DNA from: Clostridiaceae bacterium
GTDB lineage: Bacteria > Bacillota > Clostridia > Oscillospirales > Acutalibacteraceae
Assembly: GCA_016292785.1 (NCBI GenBank)
Contig: JAEDFL010000003.1
Location: 30,664-94,663 of the forward strand
Length of the DNA stretch: 64,000 nucleotides
Direction of reading: 5' to 3'
Part shown: piece after piece, positions 17,797 to 26,216 of the stretch
How the letters are laid out: each line of letters opens with the position of its first letter
Numbering within the stretch: the stretch's first letter is position 1
The notes under the pieces: model-generated
Told to the model about the DNA's origin: nothing
Databases searched by the model: none
Seen by the model: only the letters and a program-made list of their open reading frames with translations
Program-made: the position numbers and the translations under genes

Positions 17797-18189
17797 TTAA
17801 TTTTTTTCTGCGTCGAGACATTCATCACACACTCCGCTGAATACCAGCTCGTGTGAATTGATACGTCCCTTCGCAAATGCTTGCGCTTTTAAATTAATAC
17901 CATCGAATGTCGGCATATCTATGTCATAAACCTTTCCGCATTCAAGACAGCGAAAATGATAATGAAGCATCTTGTTACCGTCAAAACGGTCCGCTCCCTT
18001 AAAGCTGATTCTCAGAATAACTCCGTCACAAGCAAGCATATTAAGGTTTCTGTAAACCGTGCCGAGACTTAAATTCGGCATATGCGGCTTTAAAGAAAGG
18101 TACAGCTCCTCGGCTGTCGGATGATCCTTTCTTGAACGAAGCTCGGTGAGGATAGCTTCTCTTTGTCTTGAATGTTTTACAGCAGCCAT
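17797..18189 (-). CDS. perR: Fur-family peroxide repressor PerR
   Basis: A 130-residue Fur-superfamily regulator. The winged helix lies in about 1-75 (HPTAEELY..L....P.LSLGTVYRNL). The dimerisation domain has the HYHFRCLECGKVYD metal/zinc site and a second C-x-x-C (CDEC) that completes the structural Cys4 zinc. First-gene position in an operon with reverse rubrerythrin and rubredoxin supports PerR over Fur or Zur. A palindrome just downstream of its -10 box suggests autoregulation. It is transcribed divergently from a lipoprotein gene. Confidence 0.9.
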   Translation of the reverse strand: MAAVKHSRQREAILTELRSRKDHPTAEELYLSLKPHMPNLSLGTVYRNLNMLACDGVILRISFKGADRFDGNKMLHYHFRCLECGKVYDIDMPTFDGINLKAQAFAKGRINSHELVFSGVCDECLDAEKN

Positions 18190-18211
18190 AGATTTTCCTC
18201 ATCAATAATAG

Positions 18212-18224
18212 TAATTGTTACTGA
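18212..18224 (-). promoter_or_regulatory. Candidate PerR operator
   Basis: The imperfect palindrome AGTAA-N3-TTACT covers the expected transcription start of perR, just downstream of its -10 box. It resembles AT-rich Fur/PerR boxes only loosely. Confidence 0.4.
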
Positions 18225-18227
18225 TAT

Positions 18228-18255
18228 TATAAACTATTATACATTTTTGTCAATA
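18228..18255 (-). promoter_or_regulatory. Promoter of the perR operon
   Basis: Minus strand TTGACA (18255-18250), 16-bp spacer, TATAAT (18233-18228). Confidence 0.8.
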
Positions 18256-18273
18256 GTAAATTGAAAAATTTTT

Positions 18274-18302
18274 GACAATTAAAGCTGATTGATGTATCAT
18301 AA
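18274..18302 (+). promoter_or_regulatory. Promoter of the lipoprotein gene, divergent from perR
   Basis: TTGACA (18274-18279), 17-bp spacer, TATCAT (18297-18302). Its -35 is only 18 bp from the perR -35, so one regulator could affect both. Confidence 0.8.
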
Positions 18303-18328
18303 AATAAACTTAAAAAGGAGAGAAGAAT

Positions 18329-18760
18329 ATGATTAAGAAAGCTGTTGTTTTAACTTCAATATTTTGTGTATTATTATCCGTATTATGTGCCTGCAAGGGT
18401 AAAGATGATAAAAAATTATCGGAAGAAACAACGCAGGCTACGCTTCCTCCGCCATACACAACCGTTGTCGACGGAGAGCCTATGACGGCTCAGAAGCTCG
18501 GCAGCTCCGATAAAGATTATGAAATCGGCTGCTATGATGAAAACGGCAGAGGAACACGGTTCGAATACTATAAGGACGGCAAGCTCAGCTATTATTATGT
18601 TTCTTCGGATTTTGACGAGACAGGCAACGAGTCTGTACAGACATATTTCAACGCCGACGGAAAGCTCCTTGCTTCAATTAAGGACGGTCAGTTTTATGAT
18701 GCAGACGGCAAGGTAATCAGCGAGTATCAGATGGATGAAATTCTTAAAAAATATAAATAG
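18329..18760 (+). CDS. Predicted lipoprotein of unknown function
   Basis: A 143-residue protein with a type II signal peptide: MIKKA, a hydrophobic core, and lipobox V-L-C-A-C with the lipidated Cys near residue 20-22, then a Lys/Asp-rich linker and a Thr/Pro patch. The rest contains two or three short YxxNG/D-GK-like beta repeats (YDENGRGTRFEYYKDGKL; YFNADGKLLASIKDGQFYDADGKV), reminiscent of MORN/toxin_YwqK-like hairpin repeats. It would be anchored outside the membrane by Lgt, encoded 2.7 kb away. Strong SD AAAGGAGAG. Function unknown. Confidence 0.75.
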   Translation: MIKKAVVLTSIFCVLLSVLCACKGKDDKKLSEETTQATLPPPYTTVVDGEPMTAQKLGSSDKDYEIGCYDENGRGTRFEYYKDGKLSYYYVSSDFDETGNESVQTYFNADGKLLASIKDGQFYDADGKVISEYQMDEILKKYK

Positions 18761-18818
18761 AAATATCTTTAAATAAATCAAGTACCATTAAAAGATAACA
18801 AAAAATACTTTTATTTTT

Positions 18819-18837
18819 TATCACAGTGTGATATACT
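18819..18837 (+). promoter_or_regulatory. Perfect 15-bp palindrome overlapping the yfmF -10 box
   Basis: TATCACA-G-TGTGATA at 18819-18833 is a perfect 7-1-7 inverted repeat whose end runs into the probable -10 TATACT (18832-18837). The -35 region is poor, so regulator-dependent control is plausible. Confidence 0.55.
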
Positions 18838-18875
18838 AAATAGTGATTTTTTATATTGCAAAGGGTAGTGAAGCT

Positions 18876-20141
18876 ATGAAAACTCAGAATTTAGGCGAAG
18901 GAATTCGCTTTTGCTCTGTTAAAACCGATAAATTCAAAACCTGTCGGGTAAATATCAGCTTGGCGATGCCTCTTGACCGCAATGCCGCTTCAAGGGCTGT
19001 TCTTCCTTTTATGCTTCAGCGCAGATGCGCCGAGTATCCCGATTATATTTCTCTCAACCGTGAGCTTGACGAGCTTTACGGCGCTTCGATCTCTGCCGGC
19101 GTTACCAAAAGGGGAGAGGCTCAGGTTCTCAATTTCAGCCTTACCGCAATTGACGACCGATTTGCTCTTGACGGTGATAAGGTCGTTCTGAGGTGTGCGG
19201 AGCTTCTTACAAAGATGATTTTTGAACCTCTGACCGATGGGGAGAGCTTTCCCGCAGATATTATCGAGCAGGAAAAGAGACTTCTCATTGAGATTATTGA
19301 AAACGAGCTTAACGATAAACGCCGATATGCTATGCTCAAATGCGAGGAGGCTATGTTTGCCGATGAGGCTTACGGGCTTAACCGTTTCGGAACGGTTGAT
19401 GATGTAAAGGCTCTCACACCGGACGCCGTTTATTCCGCATGGCGTGATGTGCTTGAAAAAGCGACTGTTCAGATCGTTATGGTTTCAAGTCTTGATCCTA
19501 AGCCTGTAGCCGAGCTTATAAAGTCGAAGTTTGATTCTGTTGAAAGAAGTCCTGAGGTTATAAAAACTCAGTTTGTTCCCGGACTTCCCAAGCCCGAATA
19601 TGTTTCCGAGTCTATGCCGCTCAAGCAGGGTAAGCTTGTTATGGGCTTCAGAACGGGAATGCGCAACGAGGACGATATGATGCCGGCGATGAAGGTTGCC
19701 GTTGATATCTTCGGCGGAGGAACATACTCAAAGCTTTTCTCGGTTGTAAGAGAGAAGATGAGCCTTTGCTATTACTGCTCGGCAGGACTTTTCAACTCAA
19801 AGGGAGTTGTAATGGTGCAGAGCGGTATTGAGGATGTGAACGAGGAAAAGGCTAAGAATGAGATAATTCATCAGCTTGCGCTGACTGCAAACGGAGAATT
19901 TACTGATGAAGATTTTTCCGCTTCTATAAAAAGTCTGACCGATTCAATACTCGGAAATTCGGATACTCCGGAGGAAATTTGCGTATGGTACGCATCTCAG
20001 ATATTGCGTGAAAAAATGAAAACTCCTGAGGAATATGCCGAAGAAATCCGAAAGGTTGACAAACAGGATGTTGTCAGAGCGGCGAAAACAATAATGCTTG
20101 ATACTGTATTTATGCTCAAATCAAACGGGGAGGCGGAATAA
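18876..20141 (+). CDS. yfmF: M16-family peptidase-like protein YfmF (probably inactive subunit)
   Basis: A 421-residue pitrilysin-fold protein whose N-terminal half lacks the HxxEH zinc motif. The partner encoded next has it. This inactive/active pairing matches the YfmF/YfmH couple, annotated as associated with EF-P 5-aminopentanol modification, and more generally M16B heterodimers. It retains the C-terminal M16 features (FGGGTYSKLFSVVREKMSLCYYCSAG). ATG at 18876 follows AAAGGG; the frame extends 11 codons upstream without a site. Its stop abuts the yfmH start. Confidence 0.85.
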   Translation: MKTQNLGEGIRFCSVKTDKFKTCRVNISLAMPLDRNAASRAVLPFMLQRRCAEYPDYISLNRELDELYGASISAGVTKRGEAQVLNFSLTAIDDRFALDGDKVVLRCAELLTKMIFEPLTDGESFPADIIEQEKRLLIEIIENELNDKRRYAMLKCEEAMFADEAYGLNRFGTVDDVKALTPDAVYSAWRDVLEKATVQIVMVSSLDPKPVAELIKSKFDSVERSPEVIKTQFVPGLPKPEYVSESMPLKQGKLVMGFRTGMRNEDDMMPAMKVAVDIFGGGTYSKLFSVVREKMSLCYYCSAGLFNSKGVVMVQSGIEDVNEEKAKNEIIHQLALTANGEFTDEDFSASIKSLTDSILGNSDTPEEICVWYASQILREKMKTPEEYAEEIRKVDKQDVVRAAKTIMLDTVFMLKSNGEAE

Positions 20142-21413
20142 ATGAATATTAAAGAAATAAAAAACGAACTCCTCAACGAAAAATATTACGATATAGATCA
20201 TCCGTCAGGCTTGAAAATACTGGTTATGCCTAAGGAAAACTATTCAAGCTCCTATGCGATTTTTGCCACCAAATACGGCTCGATCGACACAATGATCCAG
20301 ATGAAGGACGGTTCATTTAAGGAGATTCCGGAGGGAACCGCACATTTCCTTGAGCACAAGCTTTTTGAAAGCGAGGATCTTGACGCATTCGAGCGTTTTG
20401 CAAAGACGGGAGCGTCAGCCAACGCTTATACAAGCTTTGACAGGACGGGATATCTTTTCTCCTGCTCCGCAAACTTCAAGAAAAATCTTGAAATACTGCT
20501 TGACTTCGTTCAGAACCCGTATTTTACTCAGGCTACGGTTGAAAAGGAACAGGGAATTATCGGTCAGGAAATTGATATGTATAAGGATGTTCCCGACTGG
20601 GAGGTTATGTTCAACTGTCTGATGAATATGTATCATAACCTGCCCGTCAGAATTGATATTGCAGGCACACATGAGTCTATCGCTCAGATCTCTGCCGAAA
20701 CGCTCTACGGCTGTTACGACAATTTCTACAATCTACACAATATGGTGCTTTCCGTCGCAGGAAATGTAAGCGTTGACGAGGTTATTGAGGTTGCGGACAA
20801 GATGCTCAAGCCCGTTGAGGGTAAAATGGCTCAGCGAAAAGTGATCGACGAGCCTAAGGAGGTCGTTTCCTCCTATGTTGAGGAAAAGCTCTCCGTAGCA
20901 ACGCCGCAGTTTATGTTCGGCTTCAAGGAAAACAGGGACACTCCCGAAAGAACGGCTAAGGAGGAGGTCACGATGGAGATACTCCTCGATATGATATCCG
21001 GACAGTCCTCCGAGCTATACAGACGGCTTTTTGACGGCAAGCTCATCAATAACAGCTTCGGCTTTGAATATTTCACCGGATTTGGATATTCCTGCGTATT
21101 TTTTGCAGGCGAAAGCACGGAGCCCAAGGCTGTTGCAGACGAGATCGTAAAGGAAATAAAGAGCTTCCGGGAGAACGGCTTTGATAAAGCCGCCTTCGAC
21201 AGAACAAAAAAGAAGCTTTACGGCAGAATGATAATGGGTATGAACGATGTTGACGGCATTGCCAACAATATGGCAATTTCGTATTTTGCCGGCGAGGATA
21301 TTTTTACAGATTTTGAGATATATAAGACTGTCACTCTTGAGGACGTCGAGGAGCTTTTCAAAAATACGCTTGACGAGAATTACAGCGTTCTTTCCGTCAT
21401 AAAGCCTAACTGA
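20142..21413 (+). CDS. yfmH: M16-family zinc peptidase YfmH
   Basis: A 423-residue M16 peptidase with the inverted zinc motif HFLEH (within EGTAHFLEHKLFE, about residue 67) and the distal Glu (EKEQGIIGQEIDMYKD). The active chain would dimerise with YfmF, which starts directly upstream with no gap, giving a clam-shell protease. The physiological substrate is unknown; literature links the pair to EF-P modification in Bacillus. lgt follows 22 nt later. Confidence 0.88.
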   Translation: MNIKEIKNELLNEKYYDIDHPSGLKILVMPKENYSSSYAIFATKYGSIDTMIQMKDGSFKEIPEGTAHFLEHKLFESEDLDAFERFAKTGASANAYTSFDRTGYLFSCSANFKKNLEILLDFVQNPYFTQATVEKEQGIIGQEIDMYKDVPDWEVMFNCLMNMYHNLPVRIDIAGTHESIAQISAETLYGCYDNFYNLHNMVLSVAGNVSVDEVIEVADKMLKPVEGKMAQRKVIDEPKEVVSSYVEEKLSVATPQFMFGFKENRDTPERTAKEEVTMEILLDMISGQSSELYRRLFDGKLINNSFGFEYFTGFGYSCVFFAGESTEPKAVADEIVKEIKSFRENGFDKAAFDRTKKKLYGRMIMGMNDVDGIANNMAISYFAGEDIFTDFEIYKTVTLEDVEELFKNTLDENYSVLSVIKPN

Positions 21414-21435
21414 AAAACTATTGGAGTTGATTTAA

Positions 21436-22434
21436 ATGGATACCGTTACGGTATATTTCAACGGACTGAAGCACGGATTTGAGGTTTCCTCAATCCTTGC
21501 TCAGTTCTCTGTATTCGGACACGATATCACTATCCGCTGGTACGGTGCGATTATAGCTTTCGGCTTTCTTCTTGCCGTGCTTTTCGGCGGACGAATGGCG
21601 TATAAGTGGAAGATGAGCATTGATAAAATGCTTGACGTTCTTATTTATTCGACGATTTTCGGCATTTTGGGTGCAAGACTTTATTACTGCATCTTTGAGT
21701 GGGACAGATATAAGGACAACCCGATTGAAATTCTTTATATCTGGAACGGCGGTCTTGCGATATACGGAGGCATCATAGGCGGAATACTTGCCGCATATGT
21801 TGTCTGTCGTGTGCGTAAGATGAATTTCTGGAATCTGATGGATATTGCTTCGATGAGCTTGCTTATAGGACAGGGTATAGGTCGCTGGGGCAACTTCGCA
21901 AATCAGGAGGCTTTCGGCACAAATACCGATCTTCCGTGGGGTATGTGGAGCGAGAAAACCGCCGCTTACATAACTCAGTATTCGGACAAGCTCAGTGCTA
22001 ACGGCATTGTGATGGATCCCGATAAGGCGGTTCACCCGACGTTTCTTTATGAATCAATCTGGTGCTTGCTTGGATTTTTGGTGCTGTATATCATTACAAG
22101 AAAAGCAAGGAAATTCAGCGGACAGATCTTTCTGACCTACGGAGTATGGTACGGTGCGGAAAGAGCGGTAGTCGAGGGCTTCAGGACAGACAGCCTTTAT
22201 ATTGCAGGCACAACGCTCAGAGTTTCTCAGCTTCTCTCCGCAGTTCTTGCTATTGTCTGCCTTGTAATTCTTATATGCCTTCTTGTTAAATTTACAAAGC
22301 ATCCCAAGCCCATTGACGGCGTGGATTATTATTTGGAGCTTGAGCTGAAAAAGCAGGCGGAAGAAAAGGAAAACACGGAAAACAGCGGTGAAACCGAAAC
22401 GGAGGATAACGATGTTCAAACTAATAAGCGGTAA
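21436..22434 (+). CDS. lgt: Prolipoprotein diacylglyceryl transferase
   Basis: A 332-residue seven-helix membrane enzyme. It has the Lgt hallmark GRWGNFANQEAFG, the YGGIIGG segment (normally HGG.IG), and the essential HPTFLYES region. It transfers diacylglycerol from phosphatidylglycerol to the lipobox Cys of prolipoproteins. The C-terminus has an extra charged tail (about residues 295-332, Glu/Lys/Asn-rich) beyond the usual about 280 residues. That tail's coding DNA overlaps the start of folD by 23 bases. Confidence 0.94.
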   Translation: MDTVTVYFNGLKHGFEVSSILAQFSVFGHDITIRWYGAIIAFGFLLAVLFGGRMAYKWKMSIDKMLDVLIYSTIFGILGARLYYCIFEWDRYKDNPIEILYIWNGGLAIYGGIIGGILAAYVVCRVRKMNFWNLMDIASMSLLIGQGIGRWGNFANQEAFGTNTDLPWGMWSEKTAAYITQYSDKLSANGIVMDPDKAVHPTFLYESIWCLLGFLVLYIITRKARKFSGQIFLTYGVWYGAERAVVEGFRTDSLYIAGTTLRVSQLLSAVLAIVCLVILICLLVKFTKHPKPIDGVDYYLELELKKQAEEKENTENSGETETEDNDVQTNKR

Positions 22435-23260
22435 AGAAATATCTCTCTCGGTCAAGGAAAGAGTTGCCGAGGAAGTTAAGGATTTAAAGAAAAACGGAAT
22501 TGAGCCTTGTCTTGCCGTCATTCTCGTCGGTGACGATCCTGCGTCAAAGGTCTACGTAAACAACAAGAAAAAGGCATGCGAATTTTGCGGAATACGTTCG
22601 CTTGAATATCTTCTTCCTGCCGACGCTTCTCAGGAGGAGCTTAATTCACTTGTTGAGAAGCTTAATTCGGACGAAAGCGTGAACGGAATACTCTGTCAGC
22701 TTCCGCTGCCAGCTCACCTTGACGAAAAAGAGGTTTTAAATCTCATTAAACCGGAAAAGGACGTTGACGCTTTTCATCCCGAAAATGTCGGTCATATTAT
22801 GATCGGTGACTTCAATTTCCTGCCGTGTACGCCTGCGGGAATTATGGAGATGCTTAAATACGAAAATATCTGTCTTGACGGTAAAAACTGCGTCATAATC
22901 GGCAGGAGCAATATTGTCGGAAAGCCGATGGCGATGCTTATGCTCAAGGAGAATGCAACCGTTACGGTCTGCCATTCGCATACAAAAAATCTTAAAGAGG
23001 TTGTTGCTCGGGCAGACGTTGTGGTTGCCGCTGTCGGCAAAGCGAAGTTTGTTACGGCAGATATGATAAAGGACGGTGCTGTTATTATCGATGTCGGCAT
23101 CAACCGCTGTGAGGACGGCAAGCTTTACGGAGATGTGGATTTTGAAGCCTGCAAGGAAAAAGCAAGCTATATAACTCCCGTTCCAGGCGGAGTAGGTCCG
23201 ATGACAATCGCAACCCTCATGCAAAACACCGTCACGGCGGCTAAAATACAGAAAGGATGA
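22412..23260 (+). CDS. folD: Bifunctional methylenetetrahydrofolate dehydrogenase / cyclohydrolase
   Basis: A 282-residue FolD. Signatures: YVNNKKKACEFCGI (catalytic Lys), GILCQLPLPAHL, GRSNIVGKPMAMLML (dinucleotide site) and the C-terminal PVPGGVGPMTIATLMQNT. It interconverts 5,10-methylene-, methenyl- and 10-formyl-THF with NADP. ATG at 22412 has CGGAGGA upstream and lies inside the end of lgt; the frame is open eight codons further but lacks a site. It is translationally overlapped with lgt and the downstream PspC gene. Confidence 0.95.
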   Translation: MFKLISGKEISLSVKERVAEEVKDLKKNGIEPCLAVILVGDDPASKVYVNNKKKACEFCGIRSLEYLLPADASQEELNSLVEKLNSDESVNGILCQLPLPAHLDEKEVLNLIKPEKDVDAFHPENVGHIMIGDFNFLPCTPAGIMEMLKYENICLDGKNCVIIGRSNIVGKPMAMLMLKENATVTVCHSHTKNLKEVVARADVVVAAVGKAKFVTADMIKDGAVIIDVGINRCEDGKLYGDVDFEACKEKASYITPVPGGVGPMTIATLMQNTVTAAKIQKG

Positions 23261-23265
23261 ACATT

Positions 23266-23499
23266 ATGAAAAACAAAAAATTATATCGTAGTACAACGAA
23301 CAAAATGTTCTGCGGAGTGTGCGCCGGCGTTGCCGATTTCTTCGGCATTGATCCGACTATTGTAAGAGTAATTTACGCTCTTGTTTCTTTCTTTTCCGGC
23401 GGATTTCCGGGAATTATCGTCTATTTCATTCTTGCTTTTATCATTCCTGAGGATAACGGAATGATTGATACGGACGCTACAAATCATGATGATAAGTAA
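23266..23499 (+). CDS. Small PspC-domain membrane protein
   Basis: A 77-residue protein that is essentially one PspC domain: KLYRSTTNKMFCGVCAGVADFFGIDPTIVRVIYAL, followed by a second hydrophobic helix with FPGIIVYFILAFIIP and an acidic tail. In E. coli PspC senses envelope stress; stand-alone PspC proteins in Firmicutes are poorly studied. ATG at 23266 was preferred because AAAGG lies at a good distance from it, while the ATG at 23257 falls on the SD itself. Confidence 0.85.
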   Translation: MKNKKLYRSTTNKMFCGVCAGVADFFGIDPTIVRVIYALVSFFSGGFPGIIVYFILAFIIPEDNGMIDTDATNHDDK

Positions 23500-23526
23500 G
23501 ATATTACCTACCGAGAGGTGACGTCC

Positions 23527-24435
23527 TTGAAGCAGATTATCATAAAAATAATTGACATCATTGTTAAGCTCTGGCTGAAAATTAAGGATACCTTCTGGAG
23601 CGTTAAGGATTTCTTTTACAGGAAGCTTCGCAAGCCTCCCGAGGTGGCGTCGGTTGACGATACTATTGACGAGATTGTCAACAACAATCGTTCTATCGCC
23701 AGATTCGGTGACGGTGAAATTAAGCTTGCCGCCGGCAGGACTATTTCTTTTCAGAAGTCCTCGGCTTTCATAACCAATAAGATGCGTGAGGTTCTTTCGA
23801 GTGACATCGACGGATTGATGATCGGAATTGCCGATATTTTCGGAGACGGAGAACGGTATGACGAGTTCACAAATAATTATTGGAAGAAGCATCTTGCCCG
23901 TTTCAGAGGAGTATGGTACAAGTACCTTATCAGAGGAAAAAAGTATTACAATGCTTCTATGACACGTCAATATATAGGATTAAAAAACAAGGAAGAAAGC
24001 GGAGAAATTTTTGATCATATCAAAAAGATCTGGGACGGCAGAGACGTTGTTATTATTGAGGGAGAAATGAGCAGACTCGGTGTCGGCAACGATCTTCTTG
24101 ACAATGCAAAATCAATAAAACGTATCCTCGGTCCGTCAAAGCAGGCTTTCGACAAATACGACGAAATACTTGAAGAAGCCAAAAAGACGGACAAAAGCTC
24201 GCTTATTCTCCTTGCACTCGGACCTGCCGCAACCTGTCTTGCCTATGACCTGCACAAGCTCGGCTATCAGGCGGTCGATATAGGACACGTTGACGTTGAG
24301 TATGAATGGTACAGGATGAAGGCAAAGAAGAAGATGCCCGTCAAAAACAAGATGGTGCATGAAGCGGTCGTCAATGAAAAAGACGAGCTTAACGATTCGG
24401 AATATGAAAATCAGATAATAGCAAAAATACTGTAA
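23527..24435 (+). CDS. GT-D fold glycosyltransferase (DUF1792/SP_1767 type)
   Basis: A 302-residue protein whose core has the GT-D signature: IARFGDGEIKLAAG near residue 57, IGIADIF, the Trp/Tyr-rich middle (ARFRGVWYKYLIRG; YYNASMTRQYIGL), VVIIEGEMSRLGVGNDLL and a closing DIGHVDVEYEWY. GT-D enzymes (for example pneumococcal DGT1) add glucose to glycans on serine-rich repeat adhesins. An N-terminal amphipathic stretch may touch the membrane. TTG at 23527 is the likely start (GAGAGGTGA upstream); GTG at 23518 overlaps that site. Large Ser/Thr-rich surface proteins at both ends of the window would be suitable acceptors, but that is speculation. Confidence 0.85.
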   Translation: MKQIIIKIIDIIVKLWLKIKDTFWSVKDFFYRKLRKPPEVASVDDTIDEIVNNNRSIARFGDGEIKLAAGRTISFQKSSAFITNKMREVLSSDIDGLMIGIADIFGDGERYDEFTNNYWKKHLARFRGVWYKYLIRGKKYYNASMTRQYIGLKNKEESGEIFDHIKKIWDGRDVVIIEGEMSRLGVGNDLLDNAKSIKRILGPSKQAFDKYDEILEEAKKTDKSSLILLALGPAATCLAYDLHKLGYQAVDIGHVDVEYEWYRMKAKKKMPVKNKMVHEAVVNEKDELNDSEYENQIIAKIL

Positions 24436-24438
24436 CTG

Positions 24439-24469
24439 AAAGAGCGGATTCTTAGGAATCTGCTCTTTT
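24439..24469 (+). terminator. Rho-independent terminator after the GT-D gene
   Basis: A 13-bp stem (24439-24451 with 24456-24468, one G-T), TTAG loop and short T run. It closes the lgt-folD-pspC-GT-D transcript. Confidence 0.8.
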
Positions 24470-24621
24470 GCACAAGTAAACATATGTGAGTTTGTTTGTT
24501 ATGCCTAAAGCGCAACAAAAAAGACATATTTGCAAAAGACTTTAATATTATAAATTCTGATACAGAAAAACAAATCGTTAGAAAATTTCGTTGATAATTG
24601 CCGAATAAGTGCGTTAATTGC

Positions 24622-24651
24622 TTGACAATTACGCTGATTTTGTCATATAAT
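24622..24651 (+). promoter_or_regulatory. Promoter of the SDR operon
   Basis: TTGACA (24622-24627), 18-bp spacer, TATAAT (24646-24651), 43 bp before the start codon. Bases 24470-24621 hold nothing else I can recognise. Confidence 0.8.
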
Positions 24652-24694
24652 ATATGCGGCTATTAATGTCAATTAATATAATTGGAGGTTTATG

Positions 24695-26191
24695 ATGAAT
24701 AAGAAAACCGTATTTTTGACCGGTGCGTCAGGAAACATGGGCTACGCAGGCTTCAAAGAGCTTTATCAGAGAAAGGATAAGTTCAACCTTGTTCTTCTTC
24801 TCAGGGGCAGCGAAAAGAACCGTGAAAAGTTCAAGGCTTATGAAAACGATCCCTCAGTAAAAATTGTATGGGGCGACCTTACAAAATACGAGGACGTGCT
24901 TGCATGTGTAAACGGTTCCGATATTGTTCTTCATGTCGGCGGAATGGTTTCTCCCGCTGCGGACTATTATCCGAAGAAGACGATCAAGACCAACACGACC
25001 GCTATGCAGAATATCGTAGACGCTGTTAAGGCTCAGCCCGATCCCGATGCCGTCAAGGTTGTTTACATAGGTACAGTTGCCGAGACAGGCGACCGTAATC
25101 CGCCTATCCATTGGGCAAGAACAGGTGACCCGATCAAAATCAGCATTTACGACCATTATGCGGTAAGTAAGGTAAGAGCCGAGCATATCATTGCAGAATC
25201 CGGTCTCAAGCATTGGGTTTCACTTCGTCAGTCAGGTATCCTTTATCCGGGTATTCTCAAGAATATTGATCCGATTATGTTCCACGTTCCTATCAACGGC
25301 GTACTTGAGTGGGCAACGATCGAGGATTCGGGACTTCTTCTTGCAAATGTCTGCGAGGATTCCGTTCCCGAGGATTTCTGGAGAAAGTTCTACAACATCG
25401 GCTCCGGTCAGGAGTACCGCATAACAAACTTCGAGTTTGAGGAGTATCTTCTCGGCGCTATCGGCATGGGTTCTCCCAAGAAGATTTTCCAGCCGAACTG
25501 GTTTATTCTCAAGAACTTCCACGGTCAGTATTATCTTGACTCCGACAAGCTTGAGGATTACCTCCACTTCAGACACAATGTTCCGATCAAGAAGTATTTT
25601 GACGATATGTCAAAGACTCTTCCCAAGTTCTACAAGCTTTCAAAGCTTGCACCTCCGTTCCTTGTTAAGAAATTGCTTATGGAGCCTCTTGCCAACAAGG
25701 AAGTTTTCGGTACAATGAACTGGGTTAAGAATAAGATTCCCGAGCGTTTGACCTCTTACTACGGTTCATACGAGGATTGGAAGAACATTCCGTCATCATG
25801 GGATGAGTTTGAGATCAAGAAAGCGAGCATGACTCCGACCTATCTTGACCACGGCTATGACGAGACAAAGCCGCAGTCCGAGCTTGACATCGAGGATATG
25901 AAGAAAGCCGCAGAGTTCAGAGGCGGTAAGTGCCTCAGCGAGACTATGACAAAGGGCGATCTGTACACTCCGCTGAAATGGGAATGTGCCTTCGGTCACA
26001 CCTTTGAAATGACTCCGAACCTTGTTCTCAACGGCGGTCACTGGTGCCCCGACTGCGATCCTATTCCGTGGAACTACGACGAGATCGCAAAGAAAAACCC
26101 GTTCTTCGCTCAGGTATGGTATCCGAATCATCACGAGGACGAGCACAATGTTTACGGAATGGAAATCTTCAAGGATTTCAATGAGAAATAA
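24695..26191 (+). CDS. Extended SDR (NAD-dependent epimerase/dehydratase) with C-terminal zinc treble-clef domain
   Basis: A 498-residue two-part protein. Residues about 1-330 form an extended SDR: TGASGNMG nucleotide-binding loop, active-site YAVSK (Y..xK), and a substrate-binding region. After a linker comes a small domain at about 406-460 with GGKCLS...W.C..GH.F...P...L.GG.WCP.C, carrying Cys413, Cys431, His435, Cys451 and Cys454. That pattern matches the treble-clef/zinc-ribbon repeats normally found beside endonucleases and phage or mobile-element proteins, not on SDRs. ATG at 24695 was preferred over 24692 for SD spacing. It is the first gene of a four-gene operon feeding a carrier-protein pathway. 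Substrate unknown. Confidence 0.82.
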   Translation: MNKKTVFLTGASGNMGYAGFKELYQRKDKFNLVLLLRGSEKNREKFKAYENDPSVKIVWGDLTKYEDVLACVNGSDIVLHVGGMVSPAADYYPKKTIKTNTTAMQNIVDAVKAQPDPDAVKVVYIGTVAETGDRNPPIHWARTGDPIKISIYDHYAVSKVRAEHIIAESGLKHWVSLRQSGILYPGILKNIDPIMFHVPINGVLEWATIEDSGLLLANVCEDSVPEDFWRKFYNIGSGQEYRITNFEFEEYLLGAIGMGSPKKIFQPNWFILKNFHGQYYLDSDKLEDYLHFRHNVPIKKYFDDMSKTLPKFYKLSKLAPPFLVKKLLMEPLANKEVFGTMNWVKNKIPERLTSYYGSYEDWKNIPSSWDEFEIKKASMTPTYLDHGYDETKPQSELDIEDMKKAAEFRGGKCLSETMTKGDLYTPLKWECAFGHTFEMTPNLVLNGGHWCPDCDPIPWNYDEIAKKNPFFAQVWYPNHHEDEHNVYGMEIFKDFNEK

Positions 26192-26216
26192 TTTAGACTT
26201 TTAGGAGAGATCACCA

